From Blastocatellia bacterium AA13 (lineage in GTDB: Bacteria > Acidobacteriota > Blastocatellia > UBA7656): 64,000 nt of DNA. A program made the position numbers and the translations under genes. The DNA lies in NCBI GenBank assembly GCA_003222245.1, contig QHVH01000010.1, positions 1-64,000 of the forward strand, given 5' to 3'. Numbering within the stretch: the stretch's first letter is position 1; each line of letters begins with the position of its first letter. The notes below the pieces were generated by a model. The model made no database searches. It was not told where the DNA came from and saw only the letters and a list, made by a program, of their open reading frames with translations. Of this stretch, positions 35,231 to 44,880 are shown piece after piece.

Positions 35231-36652
35231 CTATAAACTGGTCGAGAATTTTCTCGCGCCCTCTTCGTGATGCTGGGTCAGATAAGCGTCAAAGATCATA
35301 GCGACATTTCTAATGAAGATTCGCCCGAGGCCTTCGACCTCTACTCGGTCTCGTTCGAGCCGCACCAATTGGTCCTGTTCCAGCTCGCGAAGCCTGTTCA
35401 GCTCAGTCGCAAAAAACTCATCGAAGTTTATCCCGAATTCGTCTTCGACCTCGCCTTTCAAAACTACGCAATGACACAGAATTCGATTGATCACCGACCG
35501 CCGAAGCTTGTCTTCATCGCTGACTCGAAAACCGCGCATAGTAGGCCAGCGTCCCGAATCTATTGCTTCGTAATAGCCGGTGAGATCGCGCGAGTTCTGC
35601 GCGTATACATTGTCGAGGCCGCTTATCGCGCTGACCCCCATTCCATATAGCTCGCAGCCGCGTCGAGTTGTGTACCCCTGAAAATTTCTGTGTAGAGTGC
35701 GCTCATCCTGGGCCCTGGATATCTCGTCCTTCGGAAGCGCGAAATGATCCAGGCCGATATATCTATAGCCGGCTTCCGTAAGCTTCTCGATCGCGCGGCT
35801 GAAAATCCGAAACTTCTCGACGCCGTCCGGGAGGTGCTTCTCGAAGCTGCCCTGCTGCTTCTTCATCCATGGAACGTGCGCATAGCTGAACACCGCGATG
35901 CGATCCGGCGCCAGGCCGATCACCTTGTCTACCGTATCGGCAAACGTATCGACCGTCTGGTGGGGCAGGCCATAGATGAGATCGATGTTTATGCTCTCGA
36001 AGCCGAGGCCGCGAGAGAACTCGACCAGTCTTTCGGTTGCATCGACCGATTGAATGCGGTGAATGGTCTTCTGAACCAGAGAATCGAAATCCTGAATGCC
36101 CATGCTTATTCGATTGAAGCCCATCCGGCGCATCGTTCGCAGATGATCGTCGGTAGTGACTCGCGGATCGACTTCAACACCGATCTCCGCCGTATCCGAT
36201 ATCGAGAAACGGCTCCGAATATGCGAGAACAGCGACTCGATTTGATCCGGAGACAGATAGGTCGGCGTACCTCCGCCCCAGTGTATTTGCTCGACCGGCC
36301 GCTCGGACGACACTTCGTACCCCACGGAGTCGATCTCTTGTTTCAGCCGCTCCAGGTACGGAGCCGCCGCTTCGTGGTTCTTGTTTATTACGACGTTGCA
36401 GCCGCAGTACAGGCACAGCGACTCGCAAAATGGAATGTGGAAGTAGAGCGAGATCGGAGCGGCAGGCCGTCTGGCGTTGGCTTGCTGAAAAGCCTGGCGC
36501 AAGTCTGTTTCGCGAAAGCCCTCATCCCACTCAGGCGCGGTAGGATAACTCGTGTAGCGAGGCGCCGGCTGGTTGTAATTACGCAGCAGATCGGGAGAAA
36601 TTCGCAGCGACCTCCCGTCAATCAATAGCTCCAACGTCGTATTTGTGTTCAT
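35231..36652 (-). CDS. hemN: Oxygen-independent coproporphyrinogen III oxidase
   Basis: 473 residues from ATG 36652; the frame extends to a TTG at 36688 but that has no ribosome site. A radical-SAM enzyme that decarboxylates two propionates of coproporphyrinogen III to give protoporphyrinogen IX in haem synthesis without oxygen. The Fe-S motif is Cys76-x3-Cys80-x2-Cys83 followed by GC (FCESLCLYCGC), as in true HemN. The opening YNQPAPRYTSYPTAPEWDEG is diagnostic of HemN rather than HemW, and the C-terminal HemN domain is present. This suggests ability to make haem under low oxygen. No other haem gene is adjacent. Confidence 0.95.
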   Translation of the reverse strand: MNTNTTLELLIDGRSLRISPDLLRNYNQPAPRYTSYPTAPEWDEGFRETDLRQAFQQANARRPAAPISLYFHIPFCESLCLYCGCNVVINKNHEAAAPYLERLKQEIDSVGYEVSSERPVEQIHWGGGTPTYLSPDQIESLFSHIRSRFSISDTAEIGVEVDPRVTTDDHLRTMRRMGFNRISMGIQDFDSLVQKTIHRIQSVDATERLVEFSRGLGFESINIDLIYGLPHQTVDTFADTVDKVIGLAPDRIAVFSYAHVPWMKKQQGSFEKHLPDGVEKFRIFSRAIEKLTEAGYRYIGLDHFALPKDEISRAQDERTLHRNFQGYTTRRGCELYGMGVSAISGLDNVYAQNSRDLTGYYEAIDSGRWPTMRGFRVSDEDKLRRSVINRILCHCVVLKGEVEDEFGINFDEFFATELNRLRELEQDQLVRLERDRVEVEGLGRIFIRNVAMIFDAYLTQHHEEGARKFSTSL

Positions 36653-37111
36653 AGCGGCCTTTTTTCGAGGAACCAGTTCAATTTTCAACGAAGAGCAAAC
36701 CGTGATAGTGCAACAGCCGCGCCATTGGCTCTACGGGCGAATAGGGGATGACGCATTCATTCGGCGTTCATTGCGTTCATTGACTCGCGTCGGTAGGGCG
36801 GCAGATAATCTCGGGCGTTGAAGAATATCCGAATTGATTAACGGCGGACGACTACCATGTTCGCATCTGAATCTGAACAACTCCGTGCGGGCGAGCACGC
36901 ACGGGAGCTGTAGTCCCCATCCGGACGCTTTTTTCTTCGATCTTCAATCCAGGCGCGAATGCCAATAAGAGAGACTGCATCCCCGCGAATTCTTTCAGCG
37001 CATCCAGATTCTTCGACCCGCGGGTTTTTGACCGGGGCGCACGCGCCTGCCGCGAAACGAATTCCAATCTCATAAAACAAAATGAGAAGATGACGGCTGG
37101 AGGGCGCCGCA
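36653..37111. other. Intergenic region between divergent genes
   Basis: 459 bp between the divergent hemN and MscS genes. Short minus-strand frames at 36838-37122 have mixed composition and no family resemblance that I can name. A short palindromic stretch CGTGCGGGCGAGCACGCACG near 36873-36892 is the only notable structure. Confidence 0.4.
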
Positions 37112-38011
37112 TTGGAAAACATGAAGTTCTGGCTCGGCCGCGTTAAAGAACTGCTCGAGTATCCGATCCTCAGGCTCGGCTCGTCTGAGATTACGCTGTG
37201 GAGCGTGATTTATTTTGGCGCGCTGCTGCTCGTTCTCGTATTCATCGCCGGCAAATTGAGAAAGCTGCTGGTGTCGCGAGTCCTGGCTCACAGCAAGCTT
37301 GATGTCGGCGCTCGCCAGGCTGTCGGAGCCATTGCGCGTTATATCTTTCTCTTCATTGGCCTGCTGATAATTGTTCAAACTGTTGGGATCAATCTCACTA
37401 CGCTGAATGTCATAGCGGGCGCGGTCAGTATCGGAGTCGGGTTCGGTCTCCAGAACGTCGTGAGCAATTTCATCAGCGGGCTGATCATTCTTTTCGAGCG
37501 GCCCATCAAGATCGGCGATCGCATTGAAGTCGGCCGCGTCGAAGGCGACGTTGTGGCGATCGGAGCCCGAAGCACCACGATTGTCACCAATGACAATATC
37601 GCCATCATCGTGCCGAACTCGAAGTTCATAACCGAGAGCGTGGTCAACTGGAAGTACACCGATCCAACGGTGAGGTTCAAAGTCCCGGTGGGGGTCGCGT
37701 ATGGAACCGACACGAAGCTGGTTGAAAGGGTGCTGCTGGAAGCGGCCGGCGAAAATCCCGACGTTCTTGCGGATCCGCCTCCCAGCGTTCGCTTTATCGC
37801 CTTTGGAGACAGCGCTCTGCAATTCGAGCTTCAAGCCTGGAGCACGACGCTCGTGAATAATAAATGGAGGTTGATCAGCGCGCTGAATTTCGCGATCTAC
37901 GACAAGTTCAACCAGAACAATATCGAAATACCGTTTCCCCAGCGAGAGATTCGTCTACGAAGCGAATCCGCGGATTTGAGTCGAACGCGGGAGGAAGGGG
38001 TTGCGTCGTGA
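37112..38011 (+). CDS. MscS-family mechanosensitive channel
   Basis: 299 residues. Three N-terminal membrane helices, with the pore-lining helix AGAVSIGVGFGLQNVVSNFI followed by the kinked ISGLIILFERPIKIGDRIEV, then the cytoplasmic beta domain (VVAIGARSTTIVTNDNIAII) and the alpha/beta vestibule (SVRFIAFGDSALQFELQAW). It opens on hypo-osmotic shock to release ions and solutes. The start is TTG with GGAGGG 7 nt upstream; ATG 37121 is too far from that site. It is a stand-alone gene. Confidence 0.93.
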   Translation: MENMKFWLGRVKELLEYPILRLGSSEITLWSVIYFGALLLVLVFIAGKLRKLLVSRVLAHSKLDVGARQAVGAIARYIFLFIGLLIIVQTVGINLTTLNVIAGAVSIGVGFGLQNVVSNFISGLIILFERPIKIGDRIEVGRVEGDVVAIGARSTTIVTNDNIAIIVPNSKFITESVVNWKYTDPTVRFKVPVGVAYGTDTKLVERVLLEAAGENPDVLADPPPSVRFIAFGDSALQFELQAWSTTLVNNKWRLISALNFAIYDKFNQNNIEIPFPQREIRLRSESADLSRTREEGVAS

Positions 38012-38136
38012 CGATGGCGGCAAGAATCACTGACTGTTGAGAGAGGCCCGTTTACTGGATAGAAGTAGGGCGGGAGAGGCGCCCGCCCATTAATTCGAGA
38101 GAATCTGTTAGAGCTGAAAATGGCTCTCACCGCCTA

Positions 38137-39453
38137 TTAGAGCCTGATAACCTTCGATTCGAATTCAGGCAGGCCGAGTTTGCGAGTAACGTTCCTGGTA
38201 TCGATGATCAGCGGGGCCAGCCTGACTACTCGGCCGTAATCGATTGCGGTGTGATCGGTAATGATCAAGGCGCAATCGCAGTTCTTCAAGGCCTCATCGG
38301 TCAGCTCGACTCCGCTCAGCACGCCCTTTCCATCGAGCCTCATCTCGGGTATGAACGGATCGTGATAGCTTACTTCGGCGCCCTTGCCGAGCAACTGCTC
38401 GACGACTCCAAGCGCAGGCGATTCGCGAACGTCGTTGATGTCTCGCTTGTATGCGACTCCAAGCACGAGCACCCGAGAGCCCTTAAGCGGCTTGCGATGA
38501 TCGTTGAGCGCGTCCTGTGTCAACGAAACGACGTGCTGCGGCATATGCGAGTTGACTTCTTCAGCAAGGCCGATGAATCTCGCCTCGAATCCGTGCAGCC
38601 GGGCTTTCCAGGAGAGGTAATGCGGGTCAAGCGGTATGCAATGTCCGCCGATGCCCGGACCCGGATAGAAGGCCATGAAGCCGAACGGCTTGGTCGCGGC
38701 AGCCTGAATCACTTCCCACGAATCGATGCCTAGGTGATAACAGAGCTGGGCCATTTCATTCACGAGCCCGATGTTCACGGAGCGAAACGTGTTCTCTAGT
38801 AGCTTAGCGGTCTCGGCCACCCGCGCGCTCGAGACCTTGTGAACGCGCTCGACTATCGTTTGATAGAGGGCCGAAGCCACCTCCATGGATATCTGCGACA
38901 CCCCGCCCACTACCTTTGGGATGTTGAAAGTCTGATACTTGCCGTTGCCGGGGTCGACCCGTTCAGGCGAGAACGCCAGATAGAAATCCTCGTCGAGTTT
39001 CAATTCGCTGTCCTTGAGCATCGGCAGAAGCACTTCGTCGGTTGTTCCCGGATACGTGGTAGATTCGAGTATGACAAGCTGCGGCGAGTGAAGGTTCTCT
39101 CGCACTCGTTCGGCGGCGGCGAGTATATAGGATATATCCGGTTCCTTGGTCTTTCGCAGCGGCGTAGGCACGCAGATGACCACGGCGTCCGTCGTGCGCA
39201 GCTTCGAGAAGTCGCCCGTAGCGGATAGCTTTTTATGCTCGACAAGAGTGCGGATGCCTTCCGTTGAAACATCCGGTATGTAGGATGTGCCGCTGTTGAT
39301 CGCGGCGATGCGCGATTCGTCCACCTCGAAGCCTATGCTGTCGAACCCGCCCCGCGCGAACTCGACCAGCAAGGGCAGGCCCACGTAGCCGAGTCCGATC
39401 ACTCCAATGACTGCTTTCCGCTCGATTATCTTGCTCAATAACTCTGCGCTCAT
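38137..39453 (-). CDS. UDP-N-acetylglucosamine 6-dehydrogenase type nucleotide-sugar dehydrogenase
   Basis: 438 residues from ATG 39453 (GAGGGAA upstream; the frame reaches 39516 without support). NAD-binding motif IGLGYVGLPLLVEFARGGF, catalytic cysteine in PGPGIGGHCIPLDPHYL, and C-terminal LGVAYKRDINDVRESPAL. These features fit the WbpA/WecC branch, which oxidises UDP-GlcNAc or UDP-ManNAc to the uronic acid for O-antigen or capsule. UDP-glucose dehydrogenase is less likely given the GGHCIPLDP context. No other surface-sugar gene is adjacent. Confidence 0.9.
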   Translation of the reverse strand: MSAELLSKIIERKAVIGVIGLGYVGLPLLVEFARGGFDSIGFEVDESRIAAINSGTSYIPDVSTEGIRTLVEHKKLSATGDFSKLRTTDAVVICVPTPLRKTKEPDISYILAAAERVRENLHSPQLVILESTTYPGTTDEVLLPMLKDSELKLDEDFYLAFSPERVDPGNGKYQTFNIPKVVGGVSQISMEVASALYQTIVERVHKVSSARVAETAKLLENTFRSVNIGLVNEMAQLCYHLGIDSWEVIQAAATKPFGFMAFYPGPGIGGHCIPLDPHYLSWKARLHGFEARFIGLAEEVNSHMPQHVVSLTQDALNDHRKPLKGSRVLVLGVAYKRDINDVRESPALGVVEQLLGKGAEVSYHDPFIPEMRLDGKGVLSGVELTDEALKNCDCALIITDHTAIDYGRVVRLAPLIIDTRNVTRKLGLPEFESKVIRL

Positions 39454-39576
39454 TGTTCGCATTTCCCTCTGAGTTGATTTGGTTGGAACGAATTGCCGAG
39501 GTAAATAATTTATCACGAAAGCGCCGCCGCGGCGCTATTTCTTCCTATACGGGTCTAATTCAACAGGCCGAGCCAA

Positions 39577-41262
39577 TCACTCTCGCGTCAACTGGCGGTA
39601 CTTGATTCGATGCGGCTGATCCGCGTCGGCGCCCAGTCTCGCTTTTCGATCCGCTTCGTACTCAGTGTAGTTTCCGTCAAACCAGATCACGCGGCTGTCG
39701 CCCTCAAAGGCAAGAATGTGTGTGGCGATGCGGTCGAGAAACCAGCGATCGTGACTTATTACCACGGCGCAGCCGGCGAAGTTCTCAAGAGCTTCTTCGA
39801 GCGCACGCATCGTGTTTACGTCGAGGTCGTTCGTAGGCTCGTCCAGCAGCAATACGTTCGCGCCTTCCTTGAGCATCTTCGCGAGATGCACCCGGTTTCT
39901 CTCGCCTCCGGAGAGCAACCCGACCTTCTTTTGCTGATCAGATCCGGAAAAGTTGAACCGCGCAACATAGGCTCGCGAGTTCACCTCACGCGACCCGAGT
40001 TGAATCGTATCGCTGGAATCGGAGATCTCCTGCCAGATTGTCTTGTTTGCATCGAGCACGTCGCGGCTTTGATCCACGTAAGCGAGCTTCACGGTTTCGC
40101 CGATGCGAATGGTCCCGCTGTCCGGTTCTTCCTGGCCGGTTATCATTCGAAAGAGAGTCGTTTTTCCGGCGCCGTTTGGACCAATTACTCCGACAATGCC
40201 TCCTCGCGGGAGCGAAAAAGTCATATCGTCTACGAGCAGGTTGTCGCCATAGCCCTTTTTGACCTTGGTGGAGTCTATCACTACGTCGCCGAGCCGCGGG
40301 CCGGGCGGTATGTAGATCTCAAGCTCACGTCCTCGCTTCTCGCTCTCCTGGCTGAGCAGCGCTTCGTATGAATTGATCCTCGCTTTTGCTTTTGCGTGGC
40401 GGCCCTTGGGCGACATGCGAATCCATTCGAGCTCGCGCTGAAGCGTCCTCTGCCGTTCGCTTTCACTCTTCTCCTGCTGCGCAAGCCTCATCTGTTTTTG
40501 CTCCAGCCAGGATGAGTAGTTGCCTTGCCAGGGTATGCCCTTGCCGTTGTCGAGCTCGAGTATCCAGCCGGCTGCGTTGTCGAGAAAATAGCGATCGTGC
40601 GTGACGGCGATGACGGTGCCGGGGTATTGCTGAAGGTGTTGTTCGAGCCATCCTACGGATTCCGCATCGAGGTGATTGGTAGGCTCGTCGAGCAGGAGGA
40701 TATCGGGCTGCTTCAACAGCAGCCGGCAGAGCGCCACTCGGCGGCGCTCGCCGCCCGATAGTATATTCACCGGTGTATCGCCCGGCGGACAACGCAGCGC
40801 ATCCATCGCCATTTCGAGCCGGCTGTCGAGATCCCACGCCCCAAGCGAATCGAGCCGCTCCTGAACTTCGCCTTGCTTCTCGAGAAGCGCGGTCATCTCA
40901 TCGTCGGATAGAGGCTCACCGAATCGCTCGTTGATAGCTTCGAACTCTTTCAACAGGTCGACGGTCCCCTGGGCGCCCTCCTCGACGATCTCGCGAACAG
41001 TCCTGGATTCGTCGAGCCTCGGCTCTTGTTCCAGAAAGCCGATTGAGAAGCCTGAAGAGATTGCGGTCTCGCCGACAAATTCTTTATCAACGCCGGCGAT
41101 AATTCTAAGCAGCGAACTCTTGCCCGACCCGTTGAGGCCGATAACGCCGATCTTGGCGCCATAAAAATAGGATAGATAGATGTCTTTAAGGACGGGTTTC
41201 TTGTCGTAGTACTTGCCTACGCCCACCATCGAATAGATTACTTTGTTTGGTTCCGAGCTCAC
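39577..41262 (-). CDS. ettA: Energy-dependent translational throttle protein EttA (ABC-F)
   Basis: 561 residues with two ABC domains and no membrane part. The first Walker A is GLNGSGKSS (42-50), the second GPNGAGKTT near 360, and both have LSGGER signatures. The start [25 protein letters not shown] and the linker [20 protein letters not shown] are diagnostic of EttA. It binds the ribosomal E site and slows entry to elongation when ATP is low. The usual length is about 555 residues. It is a single gene. Confidence 0.95.
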   Translation of the reverse strand: MSSEPNKVIYSMVGVGKYYDKKPVLKDIYLSYFYGAKIGVIGLNGSGKSSLLRIIAGVDKEFVGETAISSGFSIGFLEQEPRLDESRTVREIVEEGAQGTVDLLKEFEAINERFGEPLSDDEMTALLEKQGEVQERLDSLGAWDLDSRLEMAMDALRCPPGDTPVNILSGGERRRVALCRLLLKQPDILLLDEPTNHLDAESVGWLEQHLQQYPGTVIAVTHDRYFLDNAAGWILELDNGKGIPWQGNYSSWLEQKQMRLAQQEKSESERQRTLQRELEWIRMSPKGRHAKAKARINSYEALLSQESEKRGRELEIYIPPGPRLGDVVIDSTKVKKGYGDNLLVDDMTFSLPRGGIVGVIGPNGAGKTTLFRMITGQEEPDSGTIRIGETVKLAYVDQSRDVLDANKTIWQEISDSSDTIQLGSREVNSRAYVARFNFSGSDQQKKVGLLSGGERNRVHLAKMLKEGANVLLLDEPTNDLDVNTMRALEEALENFAGCAVVISHDRWFLDRIATHILAFEGDSRVIWFDGNYTEYEADRKARLGADADQPHRIKYRQLTRE

Positions 41263-41392
41263 ATAGTCTCCGTTCTTATTGATCTGGCAATCGACTATGT
41301 TAACAACTGAGGGTTAGGGGCGAAAGCCGGACATTGATCGCGGCAGTCAAGACTAGACACGCCCTGACGCCATAAACTATGGTGTGGCGGTT

Positions 41393-42628
41393 ATGAAGAG
41401 AATAATGAATGTCGCGGCTCTCGCCGTGCTGCTAGTCGGGTCGTGGTCTGTCCCAACCGCCGCGCCTCGTTTCAGATTTAAGATTCGAACCATCACCGCG
41501 GGCGTCAATCTGAAGAGCACCGGAGATACGGCAACCATCAAATCCGCGATCGAGTTTTTGGATCGAGCAAAAAAGAAGTTTGAAGATGCGGGCTATGAGA
41601 TCGAGACCACTCGTATAGCTGCCCAGCCGCTGCCTCAGTATCTCGGCTCGACTTCCCGAACCGCCGCTCTCGAAGACTTGAAGAGTTTGGATCGCGAAGT
41701 CGGCGCAAAGAACGTAATTCTTAATATTGGTCCTGTTCTTACGGAGAATCGCTACGATCCGGATCTGGCCGCGTGGGCCGCGCGGCTTGTACAAGAGACA
41801 AAGAACATTAACTTCAGCGTAACCGTAGCCTCGGCGGAGGGCATATATCGCGAAGCCGCGAAGACCGCTTCGGAAGTCATAGTCGCGCTGTCGAGAGCGA
41901 AAGAGGGAGGCGTAGGAAATTTCCGCTTCACTGCGTCGGCCAACATTCCTCCGGGCTCGCCCTTCTTTCCCGCCGGCTACCATCAAGGCCAACCCGATTT
42001 TGCTATCGGCTGCGAAACGCCGAACCTATTGAAGGACGCATTCACAGGCAGCGCCGGGATTGATGACGCAAAGATTCGGCTCAAGGCGCTTCTTGAAAAA
42101 GAACTGACGCCTGTCGAAAAGATCGCCGTTGCGATATCGAAGGACGAGAAACGCGTCTACTCCGGCATAGACGTCTCACCGGCTCCGCTCAAGGGCGCAA
42201 GCATAGGCGAGGCAATAGAGGCCCTCACCCATAAGCCGTTCGGAAGCGCCGGTACCCTGGAAGCATGCGCCGCGATAACGGATGTCCTGCATAACTTGAA
42301 TGTGAAGCGATGCGGTTATTCGGGATTGATGCTGCCCGTGCTCGAAGATCCGATATTGGCGCAACGAGCTTCGGAAGGACGCTATGGAATACGCGAGCTC
42401 TTGCTGTATTCGAGCGTCTGCGGCACGGGCCTTGACGTAGTGCCGCTCCCCGGCGCCATTTCCGCGGACGAAATGGCAAGGCTCATTCGGGATGTAGCGG
42501 CATTGTCGGTGAAGCTTCACAAGCCTTTGTCCGCGCGCTTATTTCCAATACCAGGAAAGAGAGCCGGCGACCGGGCTGAATTCAACGACCCTTTTCTAAA
42601 TAACTCAGTAGTGATGAAACTCGATTGA
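41393..42628 (+). CDS. DUF711 (UPF0210-like) protein with signal peptide
   Basis: 411 residues from ATG 41393 (a GTG at 41384 is also in frame). The fold matches DUF711: FKIRTITAGVNLKS near the start, then RIAAQPLPQYL, AKNVILNIGPVLTE, FRFTASANIPPGSPFFPAGYH, SGLMLPVLEDPILAQRA and LLLYSSVCGTGLDVVPLPG. Known members are cytoplasmic and resemble glycyl-radical/PFL-like proteins in fold, with unknown function. Here residues 1-24 are a clear hydrophobic export signal ending VPTAAP, which is unusual for the family and suggests a periplasmic form. No neighbours point to a role. Confidence 0.85.
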   Translation: MKRIMNVAALAVLLVGSWSVPTAAPRFRFKIRTITAGVNLKSTGDTATIKSAIEFLDRAKKKFEDAGYEIETTRIAAQPLPQYLGSTSRTAALEDLKSLDREVGAKNVILNIGPVLTENRYDPDLAAWAARLVQETKNINFSVTVASAEGIYREAAKTASEVIVALSRAKEGGVGNFRFTASANIPPGSPFFPAGYHQGQPDFAIGCETPNLLKDAFTGSAGIDDAKIRLKALLEKELTPVEKIAVAISKDEKRVYSGIDVSPAPLKGASIGEAIEALTHKPFGSAGTLEACAAITDVLHNLNVKRCGYSGLMLPVLEDPILAQRASEGRYGIRELLLYSSVCGTGLDVVPLPGAISADEMARLIRDVAALSVKLHKPLSARLFPIPGKRAGDRAEFNDPFLNNSVVMKLD

Positions 42629-42736
42629 AGTCGGAACAGATCGCACGCATCAAATGTTGACTCTCTGTATTCGAATGAGTCCGGAATTCAATCGAGCCAA
42701 CAGCCGTTGGTCGTGCAGTCTTTTCGGTACGCCAAC

Positions 42737-43216
42737 TCAGTGTACTAAACGCCAGGGACGGGTTATGCGAATTGATCTATGAGTTTCCGATAGTACCTCT
42801 ATATCGATCTTGAACGCCGCGGGCGGAACGTAATTCAGGCGCTCGGCCCATTCAATGACGATTACAGCGTGCTCCTGATCCAGTATCTCGTCCAATCCGA
42901 GATCGAAGGAGGCTGCAACGTCGAGCCTGTAGAGATCGATATGATAGAGCCGCATCCTCCCTTCACGAATGTTGATCAACGTAAAGGTAGGGCTCGTAAT
43001 CTCGGAAGGATCGATGCCAAGGCCCGCGGCGAGGCCCTTGGCAAAGAGTGTCTTACCGGCGCCGAGTTCTCCGCTCAAAAGCAGAACCGAGGTCTCTCGG
43101 AGTTGCTCTCCAATTTGCCGCCCTACTTCAAATGTATCTCCAGGAGCACTGGTTATGATTTCTTCACCAAGTCGGTCGGTGAGCGAGGGGTCGGAATCAG
43201 GCGGAGAATCGTTCAT
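42737..43216 (-). CDS. tsaE: tRNA threonylcarbamoyladenosine biosynthesis ATPase TsaE
   Basis: 159 residues. Walker A GELGAGKT (49-56), then ITSPTFTLINIREGRMRLYHIDLYRL and VIVIEWAERL, the standard TsaE series. It drives the TsaB-TsaD complex that makes t6A37 in ANN-decoding tRNAs. It overlaps the end of the nnr gene by 4 bp, a gene pair conserved in many bacteria (fused or adjacent), so translation is coupled. Confidence 0.95.
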   Translation of the reverse strand: MNDSPPDSDPSLTDRLGEEIITSAPGDTFEVGRQIGEQLRETSVLLLSGELGAGKTLFAKGLAAGLGIDPSEITSPTFTLINIREGRMRLYHIDLYRLDVAASFDLGLDEILDQEHAVIVIEWAERLNYVPPAAFKIDIEVLSETHRSIRITRPWRLVH

Positions 43217-44817
43217 CGGGAGCGCTCCGCATCGCCGCCGGCTCTGATAAAGGCCTCTCCAAAATTAGCCGTTATATCGGAGGCGATCATCGCTCGAGTG
43301 CCTTTGCTCGAAAGGGCGATGTCGCCCGCAAGCCCGTGCAGATATACCGCGGCGATTGCCGCGCCGAGAGGATCGTCTTTTTTCTGGGCCAACAATCCCG
43401 CGATCAGACCGGTAAGTACGTCGCCCGTGCCTCCTGTCGCCATGCCGGAATTGCCGGTTGGGTTGACATAGACCTCTCCATCGGGGGCCGCGATAAGGGT
43501 TCGGCTTCCCTTCAGCACTACTATGAGACTGTGTTGAGTCGCGAATTCACGCGCAAGCTCTACGCGATTTCGCAGCACCGCGGCGATCGGACGTCCAACC
43601 AGCCGCGCCATCTCACCAGGATGCGGCGTCAGGATGAGCGGAAGCTCGGGGCTGCCTCTTAGATCCGGGCCCCAGGGAGCCAGCGAATTCAGTCCGTCAG
43701 CGTCGATTATCATCGGCCGGACTCGCTTTGAAGTCGCCTCGCGCACGAAGGCCCTGGTTGCCTCTTCTGTCGACCCGAGACCGGGGCCGATCGCTACAAC
43801 ATCGCGCTCGAAGCTTAGCTCGAACGCGCGTTCGGAGGCGTCGTTGGAAACGCAGCCGAAGGCGGTTTCCTGAAGAGCTTCGGTCATGCATTCGATCATC
43901 AAATGGGACGCCACTGTATACTGCGACGACTCCGCGGTTGCCACGGTCACCAGGCCCGCTCCCGCTCTCAACGCCGCCGCGCCTGCGAGGCACGCGGCGC
44001 CCGTTTTGCCGCGCGAACCGGCAATGAGCAGGACCTTGCCGGCCTCTCCCTTGTTGGCGTGAGGCCCGCGTCGCGAGCCGGCGAGCCATCGCGTTATGTC
44101 GCGTTCTTCTATGAGACTGAGCTGCGAGCCGGACGACGCCGGCAGAACGTTGGGTGAGCCGATATAGGCTACCTGAAGCTCACCGGTGAAATCTGATGCG
44201 GACGGTAATATGTTTCCGACCTTGGGAGCGGTGAACGAAACGGTGAGGCCCGCTTTCACCGCCGGGCCGATCGGATCAGCAACATCGGAGGCGATACCTG
44301 ACGGTATATCGACCGAAACGACCGACGATCTCTCGGCCTTCTCGTTGAGGAATGAGATCGCTTCCTCGAATATTCCCGCCGCGGGCCGCGTGAGCCCGGT
44401 ACCGAATATCGCATCGATATATAGATCATACGGGCCGGCCGCGGCTTCTCGCGCAAGGCTTTCGGAGCTTTCGATCTCGACAAGACGAAGGTTCGAATCG
44501 GTTTCGGCAATTGCCCTGATGACTTCGAAGTAGCTCTTTGCATCGCCTTGAGTATCTTCAACGCGGCACAACAGCAGCACGTCGACGCGGGCGCGTTTGA
44601 TCGTCAACTGCCTTGCGATAGCCGCGCCGTCGCCTCCGTTGTTGCCGCGGCCGCATAGTATCAACACTCGTTTAGACGCGACCGATCCGTATTTGCGCTC
44701 GACTTCTTCCACCGTGCGGGCGGCGGCGTTTTCCATCAAGAGCATGCTCGGAACGCCGAAGCGCTCCGTAGTCAGGCGGTCTACTTCGCGCATTTGCGCC
44801 GCGGTCAGAACTTTCAT
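43213..44817 (-). CDS. nnr: Bifunctional NAD(P)H-hydrate epimerase / ADP-dependent dehydratase
   Basis: 534 residues. The N-terminal YjeF_N epimerase domain (1-215; CGRGNNGGDGAAIARQL, IDAIFGTGLTRPA, VDIPSGI) and the C-terminal carbohydrate-kinase-like dehydratase (235-530; HANKGEAGKVLLIAGSRGKT, IGPGLG, IDADGLNSL, LTPHPGEMARL and TGGTGDVLTGLIAGLLAQ) repair hydrated NADH and NADPH. The length is normal for the fused form. It is followed by tsaE with 4 bp overlap. Confidence 0.95.
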   Translation of the reverse strand: MKVLTAAQMREVDRLTTERFGVPSMLLMENAAARTVEEVERKYGSVASKRVLILCGRGNNGGDGAAIARQLTIKRARVDVLLLCRVEDTQGDAKSYFEVIRAIAETDSNLRLVEIESSESLAREAAAGPYDLYIDAIFGTGLTRPAAGIFEEAISFLNEKAERSSVVSVDIPSGIASDVADPIGPAVKAGLTVSFTAPKVGNILPSASDFTGELQVAYIGSPNVLPASSGSQLSLIEERDITRWLAGSRRGPHANKGEAGKVLLIAGSRGKTGAACLAGAAALRAGAGLVTVATAESSQYTVASHLMIECMTEALQETAFGCVSNDASERAFELSFERDVVAIGPGLGSTEEATRAFVREATSKRVRPMIIDADGLNSLAPWGPDLRGSPELPLILTPHPGEMARLVGRPIAAVLRNRVELAREFATQHSLIVVLKGSRTLIAAPDGEVYVNPTGNSGMATGGTGDVLTGLIAGLLAQKKDDPLGAAIAAVYLHGLAGDIALSSKGTRAMIASDITANFGEAFIRAGGDAERSR

Positions 44818-44880
44818 CGGACGTATTATGTCAAAGCCGGGAGCGGTTGAATATCTAAAACCCTGAGTGCTTCTGATGAC

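Noticed and set aside
36838-37122. 94-codon minus-strand frame between hemN and the MscS gene
   Set aside because: Overlaps a second unrelated frame, overlaps the start of the MscS gene and has no motif.
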